A stretch of DNA of 64,000 bases, taken from assembly GCF_027484365.1 (NCBI RefSeq), contig NZ_JAIXTC010000016.1:32040-96039 (forward strand), read 5' to 3'. Below the pieces are notes generated by a model, which was not told the origin of the DNA, did no database searches, and was given only the letters and a program-made list of their open reading frames with translations. The translations under genes were made by a program, and so were the position numbers. The DNA comes from Brevundimonas sp. (GTDB taxonomy: Bacteria > Pseudomonadota > Alphaproteobacteria > Caulobacterales > Caulobacteraceae). Positions 47,348 through 54,828 of the stretch are shown here, one piece after another; the stretch's first letter is position 1; every line of letters begins with the position of its first letter.

Positions 47348-48013
47348 TCAGTGGATGAAGATCAGGGCGATGATGACCGGGATGGCCACGCCCAGTCCGA
47401 CCAGGGGCCAGGTCGAGGCGCGGGTCCGGGCGTGGAGCCAGAGCAGGGTCAGGCCGGTGACGGTGAAGACGATGCAGGCGACCGCAAAGACGTCGATGAA
47501 CCAGAACCAGACCGGGCCGGTGTCGCGACCCTTGTGCAGGTCATTGGCGTAGGCGATCCAGCCGCGGGTCGTAGTCTCTCGCAGGGCCTCGCCCGTGGCC
47601 CGGTCGATGGTGACCCAGCCGTCGGAGCCGGGCCCCTTGAGCGCGATGTAGATCTCATCGGACGCGGTCTCGGTCGGCTTGCCCGCGATCGAGGCGCCCA
47701 GTTCGGAGGAGACCCAGCGGGCGATGGCGTCCGGAACCGGATCTGTCGTCTCGTCCGGAACGTCAGACAGGCGGTTCAGCAAGGGCGCCGGCAGGGTCGC
47801 GGTGAGCTCCGTCGTCACGGGCTCGGCGGGAATTTGGGCCGCGTGGTTCAGGGTGATCCCGGTGACGGCGAACAGCAGCATCCCGGCCAGGGAAAGCCCC
47901 GCCGAGATCCAGTGCCAGCGATGCAGCTCCTTGAGCCAGAAGGCGCGCGCGCCGTTCATCGCGCGTCCGCTCGGCGCGGACTCGGCGACAGGTTTTGCGG
48001 CGGCGTCGGTCAC
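47348..48013 (-). CDS. PepSY-associated membrane protein
   Basis: 221 aa from a GTG at 48013, chosen because the Fur-like box lies just upstream and would otherwise be inside the gene. Three membrane helices ('WHWISAGLSLAGMLLFAVTGITL', 'VWFWFIDVFAVACIVFTVTGLTLLWL', 'WPLVGLGVAIPVIIALIFIH') flank a periplasmic PepSY-like domain with 'SDGWVTIDRATGEALRE' and 'WIAYANDLHKGRDTGP'. The His residues in helices may bind haem, as in PepSY-TM ferric reductases. It is first in the putative iron-reduction operon. Confidence 0.88.
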   Translation of the reverse strand: MTDAAAKPVAESAPSGRAMNGARAFWLKELHRWHWISAGLSLAGMLLFAVTGITLNHAAQIPAEPVTTELTATLPAPLLNRLSDVPDETTDPVPDAIARWVSSELGASIAGKPTETASDEIYIALKGPGSDGWVTIDRATGEALRETTTRGWIAYANDLHKGRDTGPVWFWFIDVFAVACIVFTVTGLTLLWLHARTRASTWPLVGLGVAIPVIIALIFIH

Positions 48014-48032
48014 GCACGGCCTGTGCCAAAGC

Positions 48033-48047
48033 TGAGAATGATTTGCA
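48033..48047 (-). promoter_or_regulatory. Fur-like box upstream of the PepSY/ApbE operon
   Basis: TGAGAATGATTTGCA (plus-strand reading) matches the 7-1-7 Fur pattern TGATAAT-N-ATTATCA at 11 of 14 positions, 20 bp upstream of the PepSY gene start. Position and gene content suggest iron-dependent repression. Confidence 0.65.
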
Positions 48048-48155
48048 AGTGCTCTGGTCAAGAAAGGCAATGACGTGGACATCCATGCCTGAGCCGTCGG
48101 CGCGACAACGGTGGCCGTTGTGGTCCGGGCTGCGAAGCCGGCACGGCCTCTGACC

Positions 48156-48497
48156 CTATGCGTAGTGCGCCGCCAATTGCTCCGCGACGTCCCCGATCAG
48201 CTCGAGCGGCAACGGGTCCTTGTGCGGGAAGGTCAGGTTGCCCTTCGGCCCGCGATACGGGGCCAGCCGGTTCACAAGGTCTTCCGGTTCGTTCACCGGG
48301 GGATAGATGCCGATGTGTCGCCTGAAGCCTGCGAAATAGAAGAAGATGCGACGCAGACGATAGGCAGGCATGTTGTAGCCGACGCAGCGCTCCGCGGACG
48401 GAACGCGGCGCTCGACCTCGACCTGGATCGCGAGCAGCCTTTGCCTGACGCCTGGTTCGCAGGCTTCGAAGTGTGCGTCGTGAAGTGCGCCGTTCAT
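48156..48497 (-). CDS. DUF1801 (YdhG-like) family protein
   Basis: 113 aa from the ATG at 48497. The family pattern is clear: 'VEVERRVPSAERCVGYNMPAYRLRRIFFYFAGFRRHIGIYPPVNEP' and 'YRGPKGNLTFPHKDPLPLELIGDVAEQLAAHY'. Small soluble alpha/beta protein related to bacterial frataxin-like iron chaperone YdhG; the family name in databases is loose and function unproven. Convergent neighbours on either side; about 155 bp separate it from the divergent LuxR-type gene. Confidence 0.88.
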   Translation of the reverse strand: MNGALHDAHFEACEPGVRQRLLAIQVEVERRVPSAERCVGYNMPAYRLRRIFFYFAGFRRHIGIYPPVNEPEDLVNRLAPYRGPKGNLTFPHKDPLPLELIGDVAEQLAAHYA

Positions 48498-48653
48498 GTC
48501 CCGATCCCTGAACCGTCCCCGCAAGACTATCGCCTCGCGACAGCGCCCGAAACCGCTGCGACCTGTGGGCGAGCTCCGGACAAAATGGCGCGAATCGAGC
48601 GCACAGGATTGCCTTCCTTCGCGTTAACCTATTGGTTGTTTCTGGGCGAACCG

Positions 48654-49304
48654 ATGAACAACCTTGAGCAACTCACCACGCGAGAACGGCAATGCCTGGT
48701 GGGTGTCGCACAGCACCGCCAGTCGAAAGAAATCGCGCGCGATCTCGGCATTTCCTCCAAGACCGTCGACAAACATATCGAGACCGCGTGCAAGCGGCTG
48801 GGGGTCAGCTCACGCCGTGACGCCGCGCTGCTCCTGCTCAACGCGGAACTACGGAATGGACCCGTAGGGGAACCGTCCCGAGTATCCGAAACGTCGTCGG
48901 GCGCCGCCTTCTTTTCTGCGAAAGGAGGCCCCATTGACCCTGACACTTCCGAACTGGACCTGGGACTATCTCGAGACCGTTTTCGAGGATCTGGCGCAGA
49001 CCCCGGCGGAGAAGGCCGCCGTCCTGCACCTGGTCTCGGTGACCCGGGAGATGAGCCCATATCTCTCGAAGCTCGATCTGCTGCGCGAGATTATCTGCAT
49101 CGGGCTCGTACTGTTGCCCGAGCACGATCGGCCGCCGGGCGTGTCCAACCTTCGATCGTCGGGTACCGACGTGTCGGGCGGGACCTGTTGATCGTGATCG
49201 CGTTGACCTGCGGCATCGCGCTTCTGCTCGCGGGAGCCGTCGGGGCCACGCTGATGATCCAGCACCTCCTGCAAACGGCCGATCAAGCTCAGCGACTTCG
49301 CTGA
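48654..49304 (+). CDS. LuxR-type HTH regulator with C-terminal membrane helix (frame partly doubtful)
   Basis: 216 codons from the ATG at 48654. Residues 5-65 are a clear LuxR/GerE helix-turn-helix ('LTTRERQCLVGVAQHRQSKEIARDLGISSKTVDKHIETACKRLGVSSRRDAALLLL'). The last 35 residues contain a membrane helix ('LLIVIALTCGIALLLAGAVGATLMIQHLL'). The roughly 110 residues between have poor codon statistics: about 45 percent G/C at third positions in 48933-49190, against about 80 percent in the membrane segment. An 85-codon frame with a strong ribosome binding site overlaps that stretch. The gene may be one membrane-tethered regulator, or an HTH gene followed by separate short genes. Confidence 0.7.
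   Translation: MNNLEQLTTRERQCLVGVAQHRQSKEIARDLGISSKTVDKHIETACKRLGVSSRRDAALLLLNAELRNGPVGEPSRVSETSSGAAFFSAKGGPIDPDTSELDLGLSRDRFRGSGADPGGEGRRPAPGLGDPGDEPISLEARSAARDYLHRARTVARARSAAGRVQPSIVGYRRVGRDLLIVIALTCGIALLLAGAVGATLMIQHLLQTADQAQRLR
48934..49191 (+). CDS. Nested 85-aa protein overlapping the LuxR-type gene
   Basis: TTG start preceded by a near-perfect ribosome binding site AAAGGAGG (48920-48927). Third-position G/C is about 82 percent (70 of 85 codons by hand count), like real genes here. Product begins 'MTLTLPNWTWDYLETVFEDLAQ' and continues with 'KAAVLHLVSVTREMSPYLSKLDLLREIICIGLVLLPEHDRPPG', a compact helical protein with no recognised family. Its stop (TGA at 49189-49191) overlaps a TTG at 49188 that would start a 38-aa membrane peptide in the LuxR frame, as expected for coupled genes. 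Likely a real gene. Confidence 0.6.
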   Translation: MTLTLPNWTWDYLETVFEDLAQTPAEKAAVLHLVSVTREMSPYLSKLDLLREIICIGLVLLPEHDRPPGVSNLRSSGTDVSGGTC

Positions 49305-49366
49305 CCTGAACCGACTTCACAACCGAAGCCCATCACATCCCCCGCCAAGCGGGAGAAGGAGCCCCT

Positions 49367-49708
49367 ATGCAACGTCGTGAGTACGGCCAGAAGCTGGCCA
49401 CTGCCCTGTTCGAAACCGAGGACGCCATTGATGCGGCGCTTGAAAAGGCCGCCCATCTGATCGCCGCCATGTCTTCGGTACGCCGCGAGAACGGCCTGTC
49501 GGCCGTGCTGGGCAGCCATGCGATGACCGGCGTCACCGGCGCGGTGCGCGCTCTGGGTGAAGCGAGGGACCAGATCGTCTCCGCCCATCATGCGCTTCAG
49601 ACTGCGGCTCCGCTGGTCGGACTCGGCAATGTCGTGATGCAGGGCGTCGGCGCCGGCAAGCCGGAAGAGGACAGCCCTCGTCCGACCGGTCTCAAGGTCG
49701 CCGCATAG
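49367..49708 (+). CDS. Hypothetical 113-aa helical protein
   Basis: ATG with AAGGAG at ideal spacing. Predominantly helical: 'YGQKLATALFETEDAIDAALEKAAHLIAAMSSVRRENGLSAVLGSHAMTGVTGAVRALGEARDQIVSAHHALQTAAPLVGLGN'. The heptad-like spacing suggests a helical bundle or oligomer. No signal peptide or domain is recognised. Directly downstream of the LuxR/85-aa cluster and upstream of a five-span membrane protein, all on the plus strand, so perhaps one transcript. Confidence 0.7.
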   Translation: MQRREYGQKLATALFETEDAIDAALEKAAHLIAAMSSVRRENGLSAVLGSHAMTGVTGAVRALGEARDQIVSAHHALQTAAPLVGLGNVVMQGVGAGKPEEDSPRPTGLKVAA

Positions 49709-49753
49709 TGCTATGCTCGCGGTGCGCTCCGATCGCGCGCCGCGAGCCTTTGC

Positions 49754-50227
49754 ATGTTCAACGACAATGTCCTGTTCCTGGCCACGGCCGCCCAGATCGG
49801 CGGTTTGATCCTGACCATCCTCGTGTGCGGTGCGGCGATCTGGAAAGGTGCGCATACGGAGCGGGTCGCGGCCATTTCGATCGTGGTCGCCTCAATCCTC
49901 ACCCCCCTGGTCCAGAATTGGACGGACTGGCACTCGCCACAGTGGAACATCCTGATCATCGACGCCGCGAATCTCGGGGTGTTTGTGTATCTGCTCGTCC
50001 GAAACCACAGGGTCTGGCTTCTGTTCGGCTGCGCGTTCCAGTTCCTGGCGGTTCTGAGCCATTTCGGCATGGTGATCGACCCGCGCATCATGTCGCGCGC
50101 CTATATCTCCACCCTCTATCTGATGTTCTACGGTCTCATGATCGCTCTGGCGGTCGGGATCTGGGAGGGACGACGGCGTGATGCCAGGGCGCGAGTTGCG
50201 TCTTCCGAGCGGAATGTTCTAGCGTGA
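49754..50227 (+). CDS. Hypothetical five-span membrane protein
   Basis: 157 aa. Five hydrophobic segments: 'FLATAAQIGGLILTILVCGAAI', 'AAISIVVASILTPLVQ', 'ILIIDAANLGVFVYLLV', 'VWLLFGCAFQFLAVLSHFGMV' and 'ISTLYLMFYGLMIALAVGIW'. The tail is basic. No family recognised. The ribosome binding site is weak. It ends 4 bp before the XRE regulator gene. Confidence 0.7.
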   Translation: MFNDNVLFLATAAQIGGLILTILVCGAAIWKGAHTERVAAISIVVASILTPLVQNWTDWHSPQWNILIIDAANLGVFVYLLVRNHRVWLLFGCAFQFLAVLSHFGMVIDPRIMSRAYISTLYLMFYGLMIALAVGIWEGRRRDARARVASSERNVLA

Positions 50228-50231
50228 CCAT

Positions 50232-50603
50232 ATGAGCTCACCGACGCCTAATCCGATCGACATCGCCGTGGGCCAGCGTGTTCGCGCCATCCGCGAGCTG
50301 CGCGGCCTCACCCAAACCGACCTGGCCAAGGCCACGGGCGTGACCTTCCAGCAGATACAGAAATACGAACGGGGCACGAACCGCGTGTCGGCGTCGCGTC
50401 TGATGCTCATTTCGCATGCGCTCGGACAGCCGGTGAGCGCCTTCTTCGACGCGGAGGAGCCCGGAGCCGGCGACGGCCTGGACCTGTTCGCCGTCAACGG
50501 ATCGAAGGCCTTGCTTGAGGCCTACGCCCGGATCGAAACGCCCGACCAACGCCGCATTGTCGTGGCGCTGGCCCGATCGCTCGCCGGCGAGGCGTCGGCC
50601 TGA
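50232..50603 (+). CDS. XRE-family transcriptional regulator
   Basis: 123 aa. A Cro/C1-type helix-turn-helix at residues about 13-68 ('VGQRVRAIRELRGLTQTDLAKATGVTFQQIQKYERGTNRVSASRLMLISHALGQPVSAFFD'). The C-terminal 45 residues include 'LLEAYARIETPDQRRIVVALARSLAGE', typical of the single-domain regulators common in alphaproteobacteria. It probably controls the adjacent small membrane protein or itself; no operator is visible. Confidence 0.9.
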   Translation: MSSPTPNPIDIAVGQRVRAIRELRGLTQTDLAKATGVTFQQIQKYERGTNRVSASRLMLISHALGQPVSAFFDAEEPGAGDGLDLFAVNGSKALLEAYARIETPDQRRIVVALARSLAGEASA

Positions 50604-50645
50604 TCTGACCAGGCGCTGCGGTGGCCTGACTGGCCACAGCGGCCG

Positions 50646-51758
50646 TCAGACGATCGCAAGAACGCCGCGGTGGCCTTGAATCTGGACCCGGCCGCCCAGC
50701 ACAGCGGATTGCGTCGCGAGGCGCGTCAGGATGTCTTCGGCCTCCCGGTCTCCGGCCAGGGCGGGGAAACCCCGCGTGGCCTGATCTTCCGGCCCGTTCA
50801 ACCCGACTTCGTTGAGGACGAGAGGGGTGAGTTCGACACGGATGGGTCGGTCGCCGTCGATCGTGAGCGAGGCGATGACGCCCTGCCAGGCGGGCGGGGG
50901 ATAGGCGCCCTGCGGCTTCTCGGTCTGGAAGATGAAGTTGCCGAGGCCGAAGAGGAGAGGGCGGCCCCGATAGGACGCCATGCCTTGCAACACAGGTGAC
51001 CCGTGGCCTGCAAAGACGGTCGCGCCCGCATCGATGCAGCGTCGGGCGAAGGCCTGTTGCCAGGCCGGGACCTGGCTGTTGTCCGGTTCCCAGTCGTGGT
51101 TGTGATGGCAGGCGATGACAACTTCGGAGCCGGATGCAGCCTGTCGGATTGAGGCCAGGATTCGCGCCTCGTCCTCCGCGAGCGGCGCCCCGGTCGCATC
51201 GCGCCGTAACTCGTTGACGCCTGGATGCCCGGGCGCCGCAGCCCCGCCTGGACGAACCTTTCCGGTGGCGAAGCCGATCGCCGAGACCTTGCCTGCAGCA
51301 GTTTGGACGGTGGCGGGAGCGCTTGCCCGGTCCAGGTCCGCGCCACTGCCTGTCGTCCGAAGTCCCGCCGCCTCTATGGCGTCCAGGGTGTCCAGAATGC
51401 CTCCGCTTCCGAGGTCGAAGGCGTGGTTGTTCGCCGTCGTGAGAAGGTCGGCGCCGACGCCCTTCAGGGTTTCAAGAATGTCCGGCCTGGCGGCGTGCAG
51501 GGTCAGCAGTTCCCGCGTGGGAGCCTCGGCGCGGGTCCCCCGGATCACGGTCTCCAGATTGGTGAAGACGGTGTCGGCGTCTTCCAGCACCCCGAACACG
51601 CCGGCGCGTCCTGGCCATTCAGCGGCCGCCGGCGCATGTTCGATCAGGGCCTGACCGAGAAGGTCGACGCGCAGACCCCGGGCGTCCGACAATGCCGGGC
51701 GTCCTGCCAGGGTCACGAGTGCGCCTATGCTCCAGAAGAGTTGCCGCCGATCCATCAT
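50646..51758 (-). CDS. CapA-like metallophosphoesterase family protein
   Basis: 370 aa. Tat-like start ('MMDRRQLFWSIGALVTLAG'). CapA/PgsA pattern: 'DTVFTNLETVIRG', 'VGADLLTTANNHAFDLGSGGILDTLDAIEAAGL', 'VVIACHHNHDWEPDNSQVP', 'FARRCIDAGATVFAGHGSPVLQGMASYRGRPLLFGLGNF'. The Asn/His residues are those of the calcineurin-like metal site. CapA proteins are tied to poly-gamma-glutamate in capsule systems but many stand-alone members have unknown roles. It diverges from the TonB receptor of the AbgT/CocE island. Confidence 0.88.
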   Translation of the reverse strand: MMDRRQLFWSIGALVTLAGRPALSDARGLRVDLLGQALIEHAPAAAEWPGRAGVFGVLEDADTVFTNLETVIRGTRAEAPTRELLTLHAARPDILETLKGVGADLLTTANNHAFDLGSGGILDTLDAIEAAGLRTTGSGADLDRASAPATVQTAAGKVSAIGFATGKVRPGGAAAPGHPGVNELRRDATGAPLAEDEARILASIRQAASGSEVVIACHHNHDWEPDNSQVPAWQQAFARRCIDAGATVFAGHGSPVLQGMASYRGRPLLFGLGNFIFQTEKPQGAYPPPAWQGVIASLTIDGDRPIRVELTPLVLNEVGLNGPEDQATRGFPALAGDREAEDILTRLATQSAVLGGRVQIQGHRGVLAIV

Positions 51759-51833
51759 CCTGTACGCCTCCCGACCCGACCATACGTTTCGCGGATCGCC
51801 GGGTCATAGACCATGCTCCCAGCGCATGACGTG

Positions 51834-51850
51834 ATACGAAATCGCCATAT
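51834..51850 (+). promoter_or_regulatory. Candidate LysR-type operator ahead of the TonB receptor
   Basis: ATACGAAATCGCCATAT is an interrupted dyad ATA-N11-TAT of LysR type, 86 bp upstream of the receptor start and between it and the divergent capA-like gene. A LysR gene ends the same cluster. Weak evidence. Confidence 0.25.
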
Positions 51851-51936
51851 TATTGCGGATGCCGCAGACCCGCTGCGACTGTTCCGCAGGGGACCGGTCC
51901 GCGATGGAGGACCGGCAAGGACAAGGGGACATCACC

Positions 51937-54813
51937 ATGGCGACGACGACTTCCATCCGGACACTGTGTCTGACCGGCTCGGCAATGGCCGCGCTGACGC
52001 TGGGCCTGCTGGCATCGCCGGCCTCGGCTCAGACACCGGCGGCAGCGCAGGACGACACGTCGTCGGTCGACGAGATCATCGTCACCGGGTCACGTATCCA
52101 GCGGCGTGACGCCGACTCGGTCGGTCCGCTGCTGACGCTGACCGCCGAAGACATCAAAAACTCCGGCGCCGTATCGGTCGGCGACCTGCTGCAGCGCCTG
52201 CCGTCCGCCGGCGTCAGCCTGAACAGCAACGGAACGCAGGGGACCTCCTACGGCGCGTCCTCAATCAACCTGCGCTACCTCGGCGGGGCCGAGGGGAGCG
52301 GCAACCGGGTGCTGGTCCTGGTGGATGGTCACCGCTGGGTCGACGGCGTCGGCCAGCGCGGCTTCCGCGACTTCGTCGATCTGAACACCATTCCGCTCGG
52401 CATGATCGACGGGATCGAGGTGCTGAAGGACGGCGCTTCGGCCATCTACGGTGCCGATGCGATCGCCGGGGTGGTCAATATCCGCACCATCCGCGACTTC
52501 GACGGTCTGCGCCTCAACACCCGTGCGGGCGTTACCTCCGAGGGCGACGGTGAGCAGTATTCTGCCGTCGCCAACTGGGGCCGCCGGTTCGAGAACAGTT
52601 CGGTGGTCCTGTCGGCCAGCTATGCGCGTGAAGACGAGATCCTGACGTCAGATCGTGATCTGACGACGCTGAGCCTGGTTCCCCTGACTGCGCCGGGAAC
52701 CAGCCCGCGCGGCCTGTTCATCCTGCCCGGCCTGTCGAACAACGCCTATTTTGGCACCCCGACCGGCTTCGGGGCGGCGGCGACCCCGTTGACCCAGATC
52801 ACCCTCGGCGGCTACGGCGCGGGCAGTCTGGCGGACAACAGCTTCCGGACGGCGACCCTGCCGGAGGATTTCTTCAACACCCAGGCCCAGGGCATCTATT
52901 CGGCGGGACCGAGTGAGCGTTACGGCCTGTACGGGCGATTCCGCGCCGACCTGTCCGAAAACGTCTCGTTCCACATTGAGGGGCTCTACAACCGGCGTAA
53001 GTCAGACCAGCTGTTCTCGCCGGTGTTGCTCGACATCGGCGGCACGGCCGGCACGATCCGGGGCTTCTCCCTGGCCAACAACCATCCGTTCAACCCGTTT
53101 GGCACGGCCAACGGCGTGCCGACGGCCAATGCACTCGCCTTCGCTGCGACCTCCGCCTGGCGCGTGCGCAAGGTGATGACCGACATCGGCAACCGCGACA
53201 ACATCCAGGACGTCGAGACCTGGCGCATCGCAGCCGGGGCAGAGGGCACGTTCAGCGGCCTGGGTCGCGACTGGTCCTGGGATCTGAACGGCAGCTGGTC
53301 GAGGAACGAGATCCAGTCCTCCGCCCTGAACGGCGTCAACTACGAGAACTTGTTCCGGGGCCTGGGCAATCCGGCCAACTGCCTGGCCTCGGCCGGATGC
53401 GTTCCGATCAACCTGTTCGGCCCGATGACCGCCGACATGGCCAACTACATCCGCTTCACCACGCGGGAGTCCAACTCGACCGAGCTGTTCGACCTGACCT
53501 ACAACATCACCGGCGAGCTGTTCCAGCTGCCGGCCGGTCCGCTGTCTGTGGCGGCGGGCTACGAGTACCGACAGAACAAGGCGACCGACACGCCGGACGC
53601 CTACGCCAACTCCACCCCCGTCCTGCTGTCGAACGTCTATACGACCACGACGGCCCAGACGCGGGTGCCGACGGTCGGCGAGTACAATCTGCACGAAGGC
53701 TATGTGGAGTTCGCCATTCCTCTACTGGCCGACATGCCGCTGGCGCACAGCCTCGATCTGAGCCTTGCGGCACGCTATTCGAACTATGACACCGTCGGGG
53801 ACGCGACAACGATCAAGGCCGGCGTGGGCTGGCGTCCGGTCGAGCAGCTGCTGCTGCGCGGCACCTATTCCCAGGGCTTCCGGGCGCCGTCGATCCTGGA
53901 GCTGTTCCAGGGCGGGCGCGAGGTCAGCGTCCAGGCGATCGATCCCTGCAACGGCGGCACGGCGGCCCGTCCGACACTGCCGGGCTGCGCCGGCATTCCG
54001 GCCAACTACAACCAGGCCAACTTCAATCTGAACGGCCTGATCCCGGGCGTCACCTCGGGCAACCGGAATCTGGAGCCTGAGACAGCGGACACCTACAGCG
54101 CCGGCTTCGCCTTCCAGCCGGAAGCCATCCCGGGCTTCACCCTGACGGTCGACTGGTATGACATCAAGATCAAGGACGCGATCGCGGCCCAGGCAGCGGC
54201 GCAGATCCTGGGACTCTGCGCGGCGCGAGGCGGGGTCTACTGCGACCTGGTCATCCGCGATCCGTCGACGGGCGCCGTCAGCCGCCTGATTCAGGGTTCG
54301 CAGAACCTGTCGGAGATCCGGACCTCGGGCGTCGACGCCACGGCGCGCTACGAGTTCGAAACCGGCATCGGCCGCTTCGCCGCCGTGCTGGACGCCTCCT
54401 ACCTTGACGAGTTCACCACGGTGAGCCCGGACCCGGCCGGCGGCGCGGACATCCTGGATGAGCGGGCCGGCAAGGGCGACCGGGCACGCTCGACCTATCC
54501 GCACTGGAAGGGACAGAGCTCGCTGCGCTGGAACAACGGCTCGTGGAGCGCCCTCTGGCGCGGCCGGTACATCGGCGAGAGCACCGACATTGTGAACACG
54601 GTCAAGGACGATGTGACCGACGCCATCTTCTACAACGACCTGGAGGCCAGCTACGCCTTCAGCATGTACGATGCGACGGTGTCGGTCGGGGTGAACAACC
54701 TGTTCGACGAACAGCCGCCCGCCTCCTATGCGAACGCCCCGATCAACTACGACATCTACACCTATGACGCCCGCGGTCGCAGCGCCTACGTTCGTCTCGG
54801 GCTGCAGTTCTAG
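51937..54813 (+). CDS. TonB-dependent receptor of the AbgT/CocE island
   Basis: 958 aa from the ATG at 51937 (AAGGGG upstream). Signal peptide ends near 'SPASAQ', TonB-box-like 'SVDEIIVTGSRIQRRD', plug 'LLQRLPSAGVSLNSNGTQG' and 'NRVLVLVDGHRWVDGV...IPLGMIDGIEVLKDGASAIYGADAIAGVVNI', then a barrel with C-terminal 'AYVRLGLQF'. The plug type resembles receptors for peptides, nickel or sugar chains in Caulobacterales. It is followed 15 bp later by an AbgT transporter gene, so it likely moves the same substrate across the outer membrane. Confidence 0.93.
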   Translation: MATTTSIRTLCLTGSAMAALTLGLLASPASAQTPAAAQDDTSSVDEIIVTGSRIQRRDADSVGPLLTLTAEDIKNSGAVSVGDLLQRLPSAGVSLNSNGTQGTSYGASSINLRYLGGAEGSGNRVLVLVDGHRWVDGVGQRGFRDFVDLNTIPLGMIDGIEVLKDGASAIYGADAIAGVVNIRTIRDFDGLRLNTRAGVTSEGDGEQYSAVANWGRRFENSSVVLSASYAREDEILTSDRDLTTLSLVPLTAPGTSPRGLFILPGLSNNAYFGTPTGFGAAATPLTQITLGGYGAGSLADNSFRTATLPEDFFNTQAQGIYSAGPSERYGLYGRFRADLSENVSFHIEGLYNRRKSDQLFSPVLLDIGGTAGTIRGFSLANNHPFNPFGTANGVPTANALAFAATSAWRVRKVMTDIGNRDNIQDVETWRIAAGAEGTFSGLGRDWSWDLNGSWSRNEIQSSALNGVNYENLFRGLGNPANCLASAGCVPINLFGPMTADMANYIRFTTRESNSTELFDLTYNITGELFQLPAGPLSVAAGYEYRQNKATDTPDAYANSTPVLLSNVYTTTTAQTRVPTVGEYNLHEGYVEFAIPLLADMPLAHSLDLSLAARYSNYDTVGDATTIKAGVGWRPVEQLLLRGTYSQGFRAPSILELFQGGREVSVQAIDPCNGGTAARPTLPGCAGIPANYNQANFNLNGLIPGVTSGNRNLEPETADTYSAGFAFQPEAIPGFTLTVDWYDIKIKDAIAAQAAAQILGLCAARGGVYCDLVIRDPSTGAVSRLIQGSQNLSEIRTSGVDATARYEFETGIGRFAAVLDASYLDEFTTVSPDPAGGADILDERAGKGDRARSTYPHWKGQSSLRWNNGSWSALWRGRYIGESTDIVNTVKDDVTDAIFYNDLEASYAFSMYDATVSVGVNNLFDEQPPASYANAPINYDIYTYDARGRSAYVRLGLQF

Positions 54814-54828
54814 GATCCAGGTTCCGGC

